Positions 29,900 to 41,856 of a stretch of DNA of 64,000 bases are shown piece after piece. Both the position numbers and the translations under genes were made by a program. Positions within the stretch are counted from its first letter, which is position 1. Each line of letters starts with the position of its first letter. The DNA comes from Dipteris shenzhenensis (taxonomy: Eukaryota > Polypodiophyta > Polypodiopsida > Gleicheniales), in the NCBI GenBank assembly GCA_047967505.1, contig CM106539.1; one strand, given 5' to 3'. Under the pieces are notes generated by a model. That model was not told where the DNA came from. It saw only the letters and a program-made list of their open reading frames with translations, and ran no database searches.

Positions 29900-31190
29900 A
29901 GGGTTATAGCATCTCTACCCTTTCTGCTACAGAGAATAACCAATAAAGATGCACTTCTCAGCTTTTGGATCCAACTTGGACCTCAACTCATCCGGCACAT
30001 GGACATAGGCAATGCAACCAAAAATTTTCAAATGAGAAATATCTGGTTTCCTACCAGTATACATCTCCTCTGGCGTCATGCCATGTATTGCTGCAGTGGG
30101 AGTCCTGTTCATTATGTAAACTGCTGTAGCAACTGCTTCAGCCCAATAATAATCTGGTAGTCTTTTTCATTTAGCATGGCCAGAGATACCTCTCCGATAT
30201 GCTTGTTTTTCCTTTCTGCAAGTCCATTTTACTATGGGGTATGACTGCATGAATATCGCTGCTTTATGCCATGCTCTTGCAGGAACCTTGCAAACTCATT
30301 TGAGAGGTACTCTCCCCCTCCATCTGACCTTACGCATTTTATTTGCAGGCCTGTTTCTTTTTCAACCATAGCTTTAAAAGCTTTGAAATGCCCAAACACT
30401 TCACTTTTCTTTTTCATAAAATACACCCAAACTTTTCTGCTGTAGTCATCAATAAAAGTGACAAAATAATGACAACCTCCAATAGATGCAGCTTTAGTAG
30501 TCCACATATCAGAGTGGATTAATTTCAATGACTTCTTACTCTCTTGAACATGTCTAAGAAATGGTTTCCTTGCCTGTTTTCCAAATTGACAGGCTTCACA
30601 TACCTTATGCATTTCTGCAACCTTGAATTTAGGCAATCCTGCAACAATGTTTTAGGCCTGCATTGATTTAAGTCGTTGTACATTAACATGACCAATGCGT
30701 TTATGCCAGATATCAATATCTGCAACTACACCGGTCCCATGTGTAAACATTGCTGCACTCAATTCAAGCATGTCCGCATCCAACGTAAACATCCTGCCCT
30801 TCTTCTTTCCTTTTGCTATCAAGCGACTGTTATTTTTTATATCCTCAACAAAGCATCCATGAGGATTAAATCTGACCTGCAAGCCCTGCTCAACCATTTG
30901 ACCAATAGAAACCAGGTTCTTGGTGATATTTGGGACATGAAATACATCAGATAGGTATTTCTTTTTCCCATCCTGCATAGACAAAGGAATTTTACCAATC
31001 TGCACAATAGGATGTGCAGTATCATCACCAGTCTCCACAAATCCTAGTCTTTCCATTTTTCTTGCATCCTGCATCCATTTTGCATGACCTGTCATGTGGT
31101 TTGACGCACTTGAGTCAACATACCACACATCATTTCTTTCTTGTGCACTTGTCACAGAATTGGTCATGTGCTGCACCATAAACAGATGCT
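29900..31190 (-). pseudogene. pol: Copia-A copy 1 protease and integrase
   Basis: The protease region reads WYVDSSASNHMTGH (about 31120), so the Asp-Ser-Gly triad has become Asp-Ser-Ser. Pre-integrase has IGHVNVQRLKSMQA and the zinc-binding CEACQFGKQARK. The integrase core has LIHSDMWTTKAASIGG (first Asp), CVRSDGGGEYLSNEFARFLQ (second Asp) and LAERKNKHIGE (Glu, after a stop at about 30232). The C-terminal part has MNRTPTAAIHGMTPEEMYTG and KLDPKAEKCIFIGYSL. Stops and the DSS change imply an inactive polyprotein. Confidence 0.9.
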
Positions 31191-31199
31191 CATTTTTGT

Positions 31200-32139
31200 T
31201 ATCACCCTGTCTACTAGAAGATGCATAATTGCCTTGCTGCAATTTTCCATTCATAATGTCAGTCTGCTTTTTGTAGTAGTCTTTAGCCATATGACCCATT
31301 TTACCACAGTAGTAGCAATCAACATTGCCGTTTGCATTTTGGCCTCTCTGCCATCCACATGACCTCTTTGGCTCCCCCTGCCTCTAGAGTTACCACGTCC
31401 TCCTCCATAGGACTGATTTTCTTGAGTTTGCTACACATTCTGATTTCTACCATGGCCTCCAGATCAGCCTGCTCTACCTCTGCCTCTACCTGTTCCAACA
31501 TTTGAGTAGAAGACAGTTTCTTTTGAAGTTCCTCCTGAAGAAGATGCACCACCATTTCTCTGCTCTTCAGAAAATAGAAGAGCAAACAACTCCTCAAATC
31601 AGGAAATTTTTCACGGACGGCAATGGATGTCCGGAACTATGCATAATCCTTTCCTAGACCATTCAAGGTCACAGAAACCAAATCATCATCTTCCACTGGT
31701 GACCCAATGGAAGCAAGTGCATCTGCAATTTTCTTCACCTTCATGTGGTAGTCATTGATGCTCATATTTTCTCTCTGCACATTGTGCAACTCCTGCTTGA
31801 GCTGCATTTTCCTGGCTTGCGTATTTTTGCTGTACATTTTTGCCAAAGTATCCCATGCCTCCTTTGGCATACTTGCATCCTGAATATGCACAATCATAGA
31901 ATTTGAAATACTGATAGATAGCCAGTACATAACTTTTTGGCTCTCTCATGCCATCCTTTAAATGCCTGCATTTCCTGTTGATTGGAAACATTAGGAAGAA
32001 CTGGTTCTTCTTCATTTCCTATAACGAACTCCCAATAGCCTTTTCCCATAAGGAAATTCGTCATTCTAAACTTCCATGCTTGGAAGTTGTTCTTGTCAAG
32101 CTTTTCAGTGACAATCTGTGAAAGAGAATCAGACGCCAT
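31200..32139 (-). pseudogene. gag: Copia-A copy 1 gag
   Basis: The ATG at 32139 (minus) gives MASDSLSQIVTEKLDKNNFQ, then WKFRMTNFLMGKGYWEFV. After a frameshift near 31925 the capsid region continues (MIVHIQDASMPKEAWDTLAK, INDYHMKVKKIADALASIGS, LVSVTLNGLGKDYA). A Gly/Arg-rich stretch and one decayed zinc knuckle (GKMGHMAKDYYKK, last Cys to Tyr) follow at about 31290. It corresponds to the same region in copies 2 and 3. Confidence 0.85.
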
Positions 32140-32478
32140 TACAGAACACTGCAAAATATTCTGTCAGTGCAAAAAACACAGCTTCTGCCTCACAAGGGCA
32201 AATCTGCAAAACTGACGAAAGTGGTATTTGACCACACAGTCACTTCCTAGTGACAATTTTGCATCAATAGGCAATAAGGATGATTTTGTAACTCCCAGTA
32301 TCTCTGCGCACATGCATACGATGCAATTTCTGCAGCAACTTTCCCCCGACCTGTAGAACAGTGGTCGCACAGCAAAAACAGGGCCTTTTTCTCAGTGCTT
32401 GCGGAGAACTTCCGCCTCCAAACCGGGCCCTGAAATGGCCTCCAATCAAAAAAATAAAGTCATTTACTGCCCTCTCGC

Positions 32479-33125
32479 ATATAAAGCAACGAAATGGTCC
32501 CGAGATAGAGTTAAAGCGACGACCAGTGGGTAGCAAGTCGATGGGACAGAGTTAAAGCAACGACCGATAGAATAGAGTTAAGGCAACGACCGGAGGGTTA
32601 GCAAGTCGGCAAGATAGAGCTATGGTGGTGAGACCAGTGGGATAGAGCTATGGCGGACGACCGGTGGGATAGCAAGTCAGTGGCATAGAGCGATGGCGAT
32701 GATCGCGACGAGATAGAGCTAAGGCGATGACTGGTGCGATAGCACTATGGCGATGACCTGTGGGGATAGGTCTACAAAAACGATCGACGGGATAGCCTTA
32801 TGGCACTGGGTCAATGCAAGTTTGATCGATGGGATAGCTAACTGATAGTAATTAATTTGGGCGACGGATCAGTACTGACATGTGTCAGATCGACAGGATA
32901 CAATTAAGGCAACGGTCGGCGGGATAGTAAGTTGGCGGAATAACGCTAAGGCGACGGGTGAATGCAAGTTTGACTGACGAGATACAATTATGGCACTGAG
33001 TCGATGCAAGTTTGACCGATGGGATATGGGTCAATGCAAGTTTGACCGACGGGATACGATTATGGCACTGGTCAGTGGGATAGCACTATCACACCGACTC
33101 GTGGGGATAGGAACATGCAGTTTTG
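32479..33125 (+). repeat. Degenerate minisatellite of about 30 bp
   Basis: Units of 25-40 bp built on CGACCGGTGGGATAG + AGCTATGGCGA recur about 18-20 times with much variation (GACGACCAGTGGG, GATAGAGTTAAAGC, GATAGCACTATGGCGATGAC). In the right half a longer variant appears with GGGTCAATGCAAGTTTGAC. It has no ORF and starts exactly where Copia-A copy 1 is cut. Confidence 0.8.
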
Positions 33126-34911
33126 CCGACTAGTTTTTGATGATTTGTGAAGATTTGGAAGTTTTTGTTCATGTTTTTTTGTGATGGGGGGATGCTAAAC
33201 TATCTAATCTACCTAGTCAATGAAAAAAACTTGAAAGAAAAACAACATTTGAATGCCAAAATGCAAGATTCCTTGAGAGGTGAGTGTTAACACACAAAAC
33301 AACTTCCAAATTCAGCTTGATTCTTCATAATTGTTGTTTTTTGTTAGGTTTGACATCATACACTCCTTAGCAATCTTTCAAACTATCTTCCTACCAACTC
33401 AAAACACTAAAAAGCATGAAAAACAAGCTTCAAATGCTCCAAAATGACTTTCCAACCAAAAAAAATTCTTTTCCTACTTTTCCGTCCACACTCTCACTTC
33501 CTCCCTCTCTCTTCTCCTACAACTCCACTAACAAGCTCCAAGTTAAGCTTGAAGACTTGTGCAATGGGTAGATATTGAAGGAAGGTAAGTGCAAATGCAA
33601 AAGCATACCTTCATTCCCCGACAGCAGTGCCAAAAATGTTGTGCATCTCGGCAGTGACTCATGTGTCGTGGGGATGTTGAAGAGATGCCGATGGAGCCTC
33701 CAGTCCAAGCTACTCCTTGTGAGAGCAATACAAGGCACAAGTCATCCACAAGTGTCACTCAAGCGGCTTCCAGATTGTTGCAATGTGTCTCCACATGAGA
33801 AAGAGGGAAGGGGAAGGGGGGAGAAGAGACGGGAGAAGGACAAACAACAATGAAGACCAAAGTCAACCATTTGGCCTTTTATACAAGTCACCTTTTGAAG
33901 GGAGGGCCAACCCTAATCTCTTTATACCACTCTCCCTTCTCATTGTTTTACCATCCTCTTGGGCCCATGTAGCTCCAACACACAATCCTAGCTCTATGGA
34001 CTTGCCATTGTCCATCAAATCACATCACTTAACCCACGGTGGCATGTTGGTAACCAATCTGTTAACACAAGGCATAAGCAAAATAACCAGTAGCATGTAC
34101 CTGCCATACTAACTGACTGATACACTGTGTCCATAGAAGTGCAATGAGCATAGTAAAAACCCTTGCCTAGAAAGACAAAATATTCAATTTTATCATTGCC
34201 AACTACTACAGTCGACCAGGCTCTCAACATAGACAAGTTCATTATTTTGCCCATGAAGTAGAGGCACACTCCATGTTGCTATGCCTAGCATATACTATGA
34301 AGGAGGGGCTTGGGAGGAAGAAATCTAGATGTCAACAAAGTTGAATCCTAAGCTTCCAACACAGAATCTTCATAGAGACGCTGAGGAAGCCCCAACTGCA
34401 GAGACGAAGAGGGACAACTCGAAAATTCATATCTGGTCGTCTTATCAAGATAAGTGGAGGTTGAGTAGTGAATCGCCCTTTTTGTTTTCCCAGAACCTTT
34501 CAAAGATGTAGCCCACACACACACACACAAAGACTAGTCTAGCCATCAATCCCAAGAAAAAGCTTTGAGACCATTCCAAACATTTAGAAAGAGAGCTAAG
34601 GAAAAATGTGGAATGAGAGATGATGGCAAGATGTCACAAAGCAATACAAAGTATTGATTGATTATAAAAAAGATACAAGTGACAATCATGTCTCACATAT
34701 GCATTGACAACACCTTAAATAGGTAAATAGAGAAGTCCACTTGTCCTTTGAACACTAAACATACCACCTCTAAGTGTCTCACATGTAGCAATTGCTTGCC
34801 ACATAGCCCTCAGATGTATCACAAGCCTAGCATATGACTAGAACCTCAGACAACCACTTCATTTAGGTACTCATAGCCTCGATGATTGTATTGGTTACTA
34901 TGATCAACTAA
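33126..34911. other. Unrecognised non-coding stretch
   Basis: No gene, LTR or domain was recognised on either strand. Short ORFs of 60-110 codons have no family features. A (CA)8-type microsatellite sits at about 34511-34528. Confidence 0.5.
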
Positions 34912-35835
34912 TTCTCAACACTACACGGATCTATCGAGGCCACGAAATGGAAAGAAAAACAAGATCATGCTCATTCTTGCAAGATTTGTAGAAGTGATTG
35001 TAGGCATAGCTGTGGAGACACAAATAAGGCATGTAAGAAGAATTATGAAAGGCCAAAATGCAAGAAAGAATGAGGAAATACCCAAGTGCAATAAAGCACT
35101 CTGACTGTGAATCTCAACTATTGTTAAAGGTAGGATAGACTATCAAAAGAGACTATTGATTTTTCTCAAATTGAAGTATCTTCCTAAAAGAATCACAAAT
35201 ACACATGGAAAATTTCAAAAGTGAAGGTCATTTGAGCACTGATATAAGCGCATTGACAAAATTATTACAAACAATGATTGCTCATTCACAATATCGACAT
35301 AAGCACATTGAAAAAATCAAGGCCTACTGGACCGCCGATTGTATTTTCCTATATGCATAGCTCATCAATTACCACCATAGATTCCATACTTCAAAAAACA
35401 AAAATCTTCCCGATATTGGCGAGGTAACATTCTTTCAAGGAACAAAAATACAATCATGAGTACATTGACTCTAGTAACAAATACAAGGACATTTTGTATG
35501 TGTTCAAATAAACTACTAGGCAATGCACTCAAGCATTCATGCTGCTTTTGTTAACCTAATTGCCAAGTGCACTTAGCTTAACATGAGTTAATGTGATTTT
35601 TCAAGGTGTAGTTGATATGGTTTTTAAGCCTGTGATTTTTATAATACATGTTTTTTCAAAAACGTTGGCTTTGGAATCATGTTCATCTTGCTTTTAAAGC
35701 TCAATTACAAAGTTTAGATTTAACTTGAGCCAATATGTCCCATAATATGTCCCTACTCAACTTATGTTCAAAATCAATGACAAATTAAAGACCAAGCATC
35801 TCCCCATAGCAAAGCCAAAAGCATCAGATATGATA
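34912..35835 (+). repeat. Duplicated segment, long copy
   Basis: 34912-35035 and 35650-35835 match 41857-42150 in the same orientation (TTCTCAACACTACAC, GTAGAAGTGATTGTAGGCAT, GAGCCAATATGTCCC, AAGACCAAGCATCTCCCC). The 615 bp in between (35036-35649) are absent from the other copy. No ORF of note was seen in the extra part. Confidence 0.8.
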
Positions 35836-35874
35836 TGCATCATACTTCATGTATTCTAGATTAGAAAAATAGTT

Positions 35875-36620
35875 GTCAATTTGCTGTACCAACTTCTGGG
35901 TGCTTGCTCTAAGCCATAGACACTTTTCTCAAAATGGCAAACCTCATTCTCTTTCCCTGGTTCAACAAAAACTTTTGGTTATTGCATGTAGACTTCCTCA
36001 TCTAGGTAACCATTGACAAAAGTATTCTTTACATTTAGCTCGTACATATTCCATCTATTGAGTGTCACTAGTAATATCAAGAAACATATGGAGCACAACT
36101 CGTCATAATCTTGACCATATTGATGTGCAAATTCTTTTGAAACTAGTCTGGCTTTGTATCCTTCAATGATTCCATCTAGATTTTAGCTCACTTTGTAAAC
36201 CCATTTGTTTGCTATGTCCTTTTTTCCTAGTGGAAAGTCACAGAGTTCCCAAGTATTGTTTTTGTAAAAAGTTTCCATTTCTTTATTCATAGTAGTTTGC
36301 CATTCTGGCATGTCAATTGCATCTTCTAAGTACACTGGCTCCTATGTCGCCATGATGGTAGTCATAAGACCATAATTGGTAGTCTCAACCTGAATTTCTT
36401 TTCCTTTATGAGCATATGCCCATTTGGCTAGTGGTATGCTTTCCCTAGTAGACTATTTGAGTTGTTGTTGCTCTTCACAAGGTGTTTCTAGCAATTCTTT
36501 CTCTTCTTCATCAACCTTTTTTGTAGGTGATTGAGTAATATGTGTGTCTATCTCCTGTGTATTCGATGTTTTCCATTTTGATTCTTCATAAAGATTACAT
36601 CTCTGGAGATGATGAACTTT
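35875..36620 (-). pseudogene. pol: Copia-B fragment: integrase tail to reverse transcriptase start
   Basis: On the minus strand it begins with NQKFIISRDVIFMKNQN at about 36620 and runs through the variable linker. It then shows the reverse transcriptase start (ANKWVYK-like, YKARLVSKEFAHQYGQDYDE), decayed catalytic motif ELNVKNTFVNGYLDEEVYMQ and a terminal YGL/QAP-like region near 35890. Many stops and frameshifts interrupt it. It overlaps and closely matches 18740-19167 of the plus-strand Copia-B body, then extends further into reverse transcriptase. Confidence 0.8.
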
Positions 36621-36722
36621 TGGTTGATGGGATCACACAACCTTGGAAAAGCACTTTTTGAGAAGCACCAATGACAAGCTTTTGGTTTGACACAGAGGAA
36701 GGACATTCCCATTAAAGGGGTG

Positions 36723-37030
36723 TGATGGAATGTAATTCACAATTCTTCTTCGATTCCCCAAAATCATCATCTTGAGGGAAGGCCTACTTCATGATGTCAA
36801 TCTTGAGGGAAGATGCTGAGGAATCATCTCAACATCGTATGCTCGATATGTGCATAGCACCAACCCAATAGAGTGCTATAAAGGAAAGGGCTAGAAGCCC
36901 TAGCCCTAACCCTAAAGTGATTTGTATATATTCTACATTTTCAACTAAATCTAGTAGATAGTTAGTTGTCTCTCGATGTGCCCTCTCTCCTCATCTCCAC
37001 TCTTCTCCTCTCCTCTCTCCATAGTTGTTC
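36723..37030 (+). repeat. LTR-X copy, plus strand
   Basis: It starts TGATGGAATG after a purine tract (AAAGGGGTG, 36714-36722), so it is a 3' LTR or solo LTR. It shares GAGTGCTATAAAGGAAAGG, the CCCTAACCCTAAA box and TGTATATATTCTACATT with the copies at 7064-7820 and 157-297. No primer-binding site follows. It lacks several hundred bases present in the 7064-7820 copy. The right boundary is approximate. Confidence 0.65.
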
Positions 37031-37084
37031 ATTCTCATCTTGCTAATTCCTTGTTAATTCTTATGACGCTCCTTAATTACATGT

Positions 37085-37300
37085 CAATGCTACTTGTAGT
37101 AGTAGCAAATATGTGGCTTTTTCACAAAGAGAGCGTTCTCACTCACATGTTTACTTTCTTCATCCTTTGAAGAGGCTACATCTTTATCTTTTCCTTTCCA
37201 TCCTCCTTTCTTGAAGCAATTTGTGTTTCCTCCAAGATGAGAGCAATAATAGTAGTAGCATCACTAAGAGTTAAGGAAGATTGATTTGCTACTACGACAA
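37085..37300 (-). pseudogene. Small copia gag/protease-linker fragment
   Basis: On the minus strand the translation contains a decayed zinc knuckle (CSHLGGNTNCFKK) followed by GGWKGKDKDVASSKDEE and HVSENALFV, a pattern seen at the end of copia gag before the protease. It is bounded by LTR-X on one side and Copia-A copy 2 on the other. Confidence 0.55.
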
Positions 37301-37304
37301 ACAC

Positions 37305-38250
37305 ACATCTGAAAAGCTTGACAAGAACAACTTCCAAGCATGGAAGTTTCGAATGACGAATTTCCTTATGGGAAAAGGCTATTGGGAGTTCATTATAGGA
37401 AATGAAGAAGAACCAATTCTTCCTAATGTTCCCAATCAATAGGAAATGTAGGCATTTAAAGGCTGGCATGAGAGAGCCAAAAAAGTTATGTACAGGTTGT
37501 CTATCAGTATTTCAGATTCTATGATTGTGCATATTTAGGATGCAAGTACGCCAAAGGAGGCATAGGATACTTTGGCAAAAATGTACAGCACAAATACGCA
37601 AGCCAGGAAAATGCAGCTCAAGCAAGAGTTGCACAATGTGTGCAGAGAGAAAATATGAGCATCAATGACTCCCACATGAAGGTGAAGAAAATTGCAGATG
37701 CACTTGCTTCCATTGGGTCGCCAATGGAAGATGATGATTTAGTTTCTGTGACCTTGAATGGTCTAGGAAAGGATTATGCACCGTTTTGGACATTCATTGC
37801 CATCCGTGAAAAATTTCCTGATTTTGAGGAGTTGTTTGCTCTTCTAATTTCTGAAGAACAGAGAAATGGTGGTGCATCTTCTTCAAGAGGAACTTCAAAA
37901 GAAACTGTCTTCTACTCAAATGCTGGAAGAGGTAGAGGCAGAGGTAGAGCAGGCCGATCTGGAGGCCGTGGTAGAAATCAAAATATGCAACAAACTCAAG
38001 AAAACCCGTCCTATGGAGGAGGGCATGGTAACTCTAGAGGCAAGGGAGCCAAAGAGGTCGTGGTGGATGGCAGAGAGGCCAAAATGCAAACAGCAATGTT
38101 GAATGCTACTACTGTGGTAAAATGGGTCATATGGCTAAAGATTGCTATAAAAAGCAAAATGGCATCATGAATGGAAAATTGCAACAAGGGAATTATGCAT
38201 CTTCTAGTAGACAGGGTGATGACAGAAATGAGCATTTGTTGATGGTGTAG
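37305..38250 (+). pseudogene. gag: Copia-A copy 2 gag
   Basis: N-terminal residues from SEKLDKNNFQAWKFRMT are present; the first 10 or so codons are lost. Stops near 37440-37450, 37540 and 37565 and frame changes interrupt the capsid part. INDSHMKVKKIADALASIGS and LVSVTLNGLGKDYA are intact. A Gly/Arg-rich region (GRGRGRGRAGRSGGRGRN, about 37924) precedes the knuckle region near 38110-38150, which a frameshift obscures. Confidence 0.85.
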
Positions 38251-39650
38251 CACATGACCAATTCTGTGACAAGTGCAGAAGAAAGCAATGATGGGTGGTA
38301 TGTTGACTCAGGTGCATCAAACCACATGACAGGTCATGCAGAATGGATGCAGGATGTAAGGAAAATGGAAAGACTAGGATTTGTGGAGACTGGTAATGAT
38401 ACTACACATCCTATTGTGCAGATTGGTAAAATTCCTTTGTCTATGTAGGATGGGAAAAAGAAATACCTGTCTGATGTATTTCATGTCCCGAATATCACCA
38501 AGAACCTGGTTTCTGTTGGTCAAATGGTTGAGCAGGGCTTGCAGGTCAGATTTAATCCTCATAGATGCTTTGTTGAGGATATGAAAAATAACGGTCGCTT
38601 GATAGCAAAAGGAAAGAAGAAGGGCAGGATGTTACGTTGGATGCGGACATGCCTGAATTGAGTGCAGCAATGTTTCCACATGGGACCGGTGTAGTTGCAA
38701 ATATTGATATTTGCCATAAACGCATTGCTCATGTTAATGTACAACGACTTAAATCAATGCAGGCCCAAAATATTATTGCAGGATTGCCTAAATTCAAGGA
38801 TGCAGAAATGCATAAGGTATGTGAAGGCTGTCAATTTGGAAAACAGGCAAGGAAACCATTTCCTAGACATGTTCAAGAGAGTAAGAAGCCATTGGAATTA
38901 ATCCACTCTGACGTGTGGACTACTAAAGCTGCATCTATTGGAGGCTGTCATTATTTTGTCACTTTTATTGATGACTACAGTAGAAAAGTTTGGGTGTATT
39001 TTATGAAAAAGAAAAGTGAAGTATTTGGGCATTTCAAAGCTTTTAAAGCTATGGTTGAAAAAGAAACAGGCCTGCAAATAAAATGCCTAAGGTCAGATGG
39101 AGGGGGAGAGTACCTCTCAAATGAGTTTGCAAGGTTCCTGCAGGAGCATGGCATAAAGCAGCAATATTCATGCAGTCATACCCCACAGCAAAATGGACTT
39201 GCAGAAAGGAAAAACAAGCATATTGGAGAGGTATCTCGGGCCCCTCTCAGGCCATGCTAAATGAAAAAGACCTACTATATTATTATTCGGCTGAAGCAGT
39301 TGCTACAACAGTTTACATAATGAACAGGACTCCCACTGCAGCAATACATGGCATGACGCGAGAGGAGATGTATACTGGTAGGAAACCAGATATTTCTCAT
39401 TTGAAAATTTTTTGTTGCATTGCCTATGTTCATGTGCCAGACGAGTTGAGGTCCAAGTTGGATCCAAAGGCTGAGAAGTGCATCTTTATTGGTTATTCTC
39501 TACAGCAAAAAGGGTATAGATGCTATAACCCTTCTACTCGTAAGTTTACAGTGAGCAGAGATGTTGTTTCTGATGAGATGAGCAGCTGGTATAAACCAGT
39601 AAATGTGATTGATGATGTAGATGCACAAAATGGTAATGCTGCATAGAATT
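38251..39650 (+). pseudogene. pol: Copia-A copy 2 protease and integrase
   Basis: The protease motif WYVDSGASNHMTGH (about 38297) keeps the Asp-Ser-Gly triad. Pre-integrase shows CEGCQFGKQARKPF. The integrase core shows LIHSDVWTTKAASIGG, CLRSDGGGEYLSNEFARFLQ and, after an intact PQQNGLAERKNKHIGE, the catalytic Glu. A frameshift near 39240 leads to MLNEKDLLYYYSAEAVATTV and MNRTPTAAIHGMTREEMYTG. A TAG at 38447 and a small deletion near 38630 also disrupt it. Confidence 0.9.
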
Positions 39651-39685
39651 CACAACAGCAATCACAAAATATTAGTGGACCTATA

Positions 39686-41512
39686 GTGTCAGAGAAGGTA
39701 GATCAGTCCATGTTTGATGTGAATGCAGGTCACTCTTATGTGGATGGTGAATCCAGTGGCTCAGAACAGAGCATTGATGATGAGTTGGGTATTCGATCTG
39801 TTGTTACACCTGGAGTAAGGAAGACCAGAGATGTTTTGAGAGCACTTGGAAGTGAGCCTATTTTGTGCAGGTCTACCAAAGCTAGGTATCCTATGGATAG
39901 GCTCAAATATGATGGATTTACAGCCATTCACTATGCCTATATGGTCAAAGTGATACAGAAACCAGAACCCACTTCTTTTGAGCAAGCCATGGGAAAAGAA
40001 AAATGGGAGAAAGCCATGGATGAAGAAATGTATGCCTTGGAAGCAAATGCTACATGGGAATTGGTGCCTTTGCCTAAAGACAAGAATGCAATTGGCTATA
40101 AGTGGGTTTATAAGGTGAAGCACAATGCAGATGGTTCTGTGAACAGATACAAGGCAAGATTAGTTGTCAAGGGGTATGCACAGACATATGGCATTGATTA
40201 TGAAGAAACATTCAGTCCGGTTGCAAGGATGGCAACCGTAAGAGCACTCATTGCTATGGCTGCATCAAAGGGATGGTCTTTACATCAGATGGATGTAAAG
40301 AATGCCTTCTTGCATGGTGATTTGCAAGAAGAGGTCTTTATGGAGCAGCCAGCAGGTTATGTTCATGCTACTCATCCTGAGTTTGTTTGTAGGTGAGTTG
40401 AAGAAAGCCTTGTATGGCTTGAAGCAAGCACCTAGAGCATGGTCTAACAAGATAGGACAGTATCTTGTCACTATTGGCTTTCAGATTTCCAAGGCAGATT
40501 TCTCACTTTATGTGAGAAAAATAGAGAAAGGTATTATGCTGCTTGTCATTTATGTTGATGATTTGATCATCACAGGTGATAGTGATGAAGATATCCTTCA
40601 TGTGAAAATGCTATTGAAGCAAAAGTTTGAGATGAAGGATTTGGGAGAGTTGCATTATTTCTTGGGCATTGAGGTGATTAGATCACCAAGTGGGATACGG
40701 CTCTTGCAGAGGCAGTATGGATTAGACATGCTATCCAAATATGGGATGACAGGCTGTAAGCCTATTTCAGTTTCTTTGGAGCAGAATGTGAAGCTGAGCG
40801 CAAATGCAGGTGAGCTTCTGGAAGACCCTAGTATGTACAGATGCATAGTAGGAAGTTTGATTATATGACTATTACCAGGCCAGATTTAAGCTATGCTGTT
40901 GGATTGGTAAGTCAGTTTATGCAAGCTCCAAGAAAACCGCATTTGGATGAGGCTAGATGCATACTCAGGTATGTGAAGTCCACATTGCAGTATGGACTAT
41001 TTTATGAGACTGGGATTCAGATACAGTTGCATGGATACACTAATGTTGATTGGGCTGGTAGTATTTCTGATAGACGATCTACCAGTGGATATGTGTTCTC
41101 TTTTGGGAGTGCTGCAGTCATTGGGAGCAGTAAGAAATAGCCTACAGTTGCCTTGTCGAGCACAGAGGCTAAGTACAGGGGTGCAGCAATGGCTGCATGT
41201 GAGGTAGCTTGGTTGCATAAGCTACTTTATGATATGCAGCATCAGTCTACAGATGGGCCAGTTGTCATTTATTATGACAACATGAGCAGTATACACTTGG
41301 CAAATAACCCAGTCTATCATGCTAGAACAAAGCACATTGAGGTGCATTATCACTATGTGGGAGAAGGTTTTACTAGGTCTTATTGATCTAGTTTATGTCA
41401 GCACAGAGGATCAGGTAGCTAACATATTCACAAAGGCATTGGACGCAGAGAAGCTGCGCAAGTTCAGAGACCTGCTTGGTGTGCAGGAATTGGGATTGAG
41501 CTCGAGGGGGAG
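39686..41512 (+). pseudogene. pol: Copia-A copy 2 reverse transcriptase and RNase H
   Basis: The frame from 39686 to 40396 is open and covers [60 protein letters not shown] and [21 protein letters not shown] frameshift near 40396 is followed by LKKALYGLKQAPRAWSNKIG and the VIYVDDLIITGDSDED box (about 40549). RNase H has ADW-like VDWAGSISDRRSTSGYVF, ALSSTEAKYRGAAMAACEVA and YDNMSSIHLANNPVYHARTK, with shifts near 40865 and 41375. Long open stretches indicate a younger copy than the others in this window. Confidence 0.9.
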
Positions 41513-41856
41513 TGTTGAGATATTGAGCTCCACTCGTGATATGCCAGGGTGACCGCTGTGCATTTATGTCACCGACTTGTTAGCTGCAGATGCGGTTGGT
41601 ACACCGCCCATGAGTAATAGCTGGATGACAGCTATCCTTATGTACTCTAGTTCGTGGCTCAGTTAGTATGCCACCTTAGTTAGCTGAGTTTGGTTTGAGA
41701 CCCACATATAGGGTTCTTTCATTTCTTAGTTCTTTTGGCTTTCACAACTAAGAAGAGGAAAACTGTTTTCAGCCTCCACCTTTGTGTGTATTCCCCCATT
41801 GTGTATGTGAGAAAGCCGCAAGTGAGACTCCTTCCTTCTCTCCCACTATCTTCACA
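41513..41856 (+). repeat. 3' LTR of Copia-A copy 2
   Basis: It starts TGTTGAGATATTGAGCTC right after the polypurine tract GAGGGGGAG (41504-41512) and ends TCTTCACA. It is 344 bp long and matches the LTRs at 27471-27821 and 59484-59841. Confidence 0.9.

Larger units (their letters stand above)
27471..32478 (-). mobile_element. Copia-A copy 1, minus strand, 5' end missing
   Basis: This is a nearly complete Ty1/copia element read leftward: leader (32478-32140), gag, protease, integrase, reverse transcriptase, RNase H, polypurine tract and 3' LTR. The 5' LTR and primer-binding site are missing. Similarity to the Copia-A copy 3 leader stops at about 32478, where a minisatellite begins. Gene order PR-IN-RT-RH is the copia order. 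The left LTR edge (27471) lies a short way upstream of the DDE-type gene's first exon, so the element probably inserted into that gene's 5' region. Confidence 0.9.
37305..41856 (+). mobile_element. Copia-A copy 2, plus strand, 5' end missing
   Basis: The copia body starts within gag (SEKLDKNNFQAWKF) and runs through protease, integrase, reverse transcriptase and RNase H to a polypurine tract and 3' LTR. The 5' LTR, leader and gag ATG are absent. It is the inverse of copy 1 (27471-32478). The two bodies together form a very long inverted repeat with a 4.8-kb spacer. Confidence 0.9.

Noticed and set aside
28484-31362. Plus-strand ORFs antisense to Copia-A copy 1 (and mirror ORFs in copies 2 and 3)
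   Set aside because: The same antisense ORFs recur in each copy because the underlying pol sequence is conserved. No independent motif.
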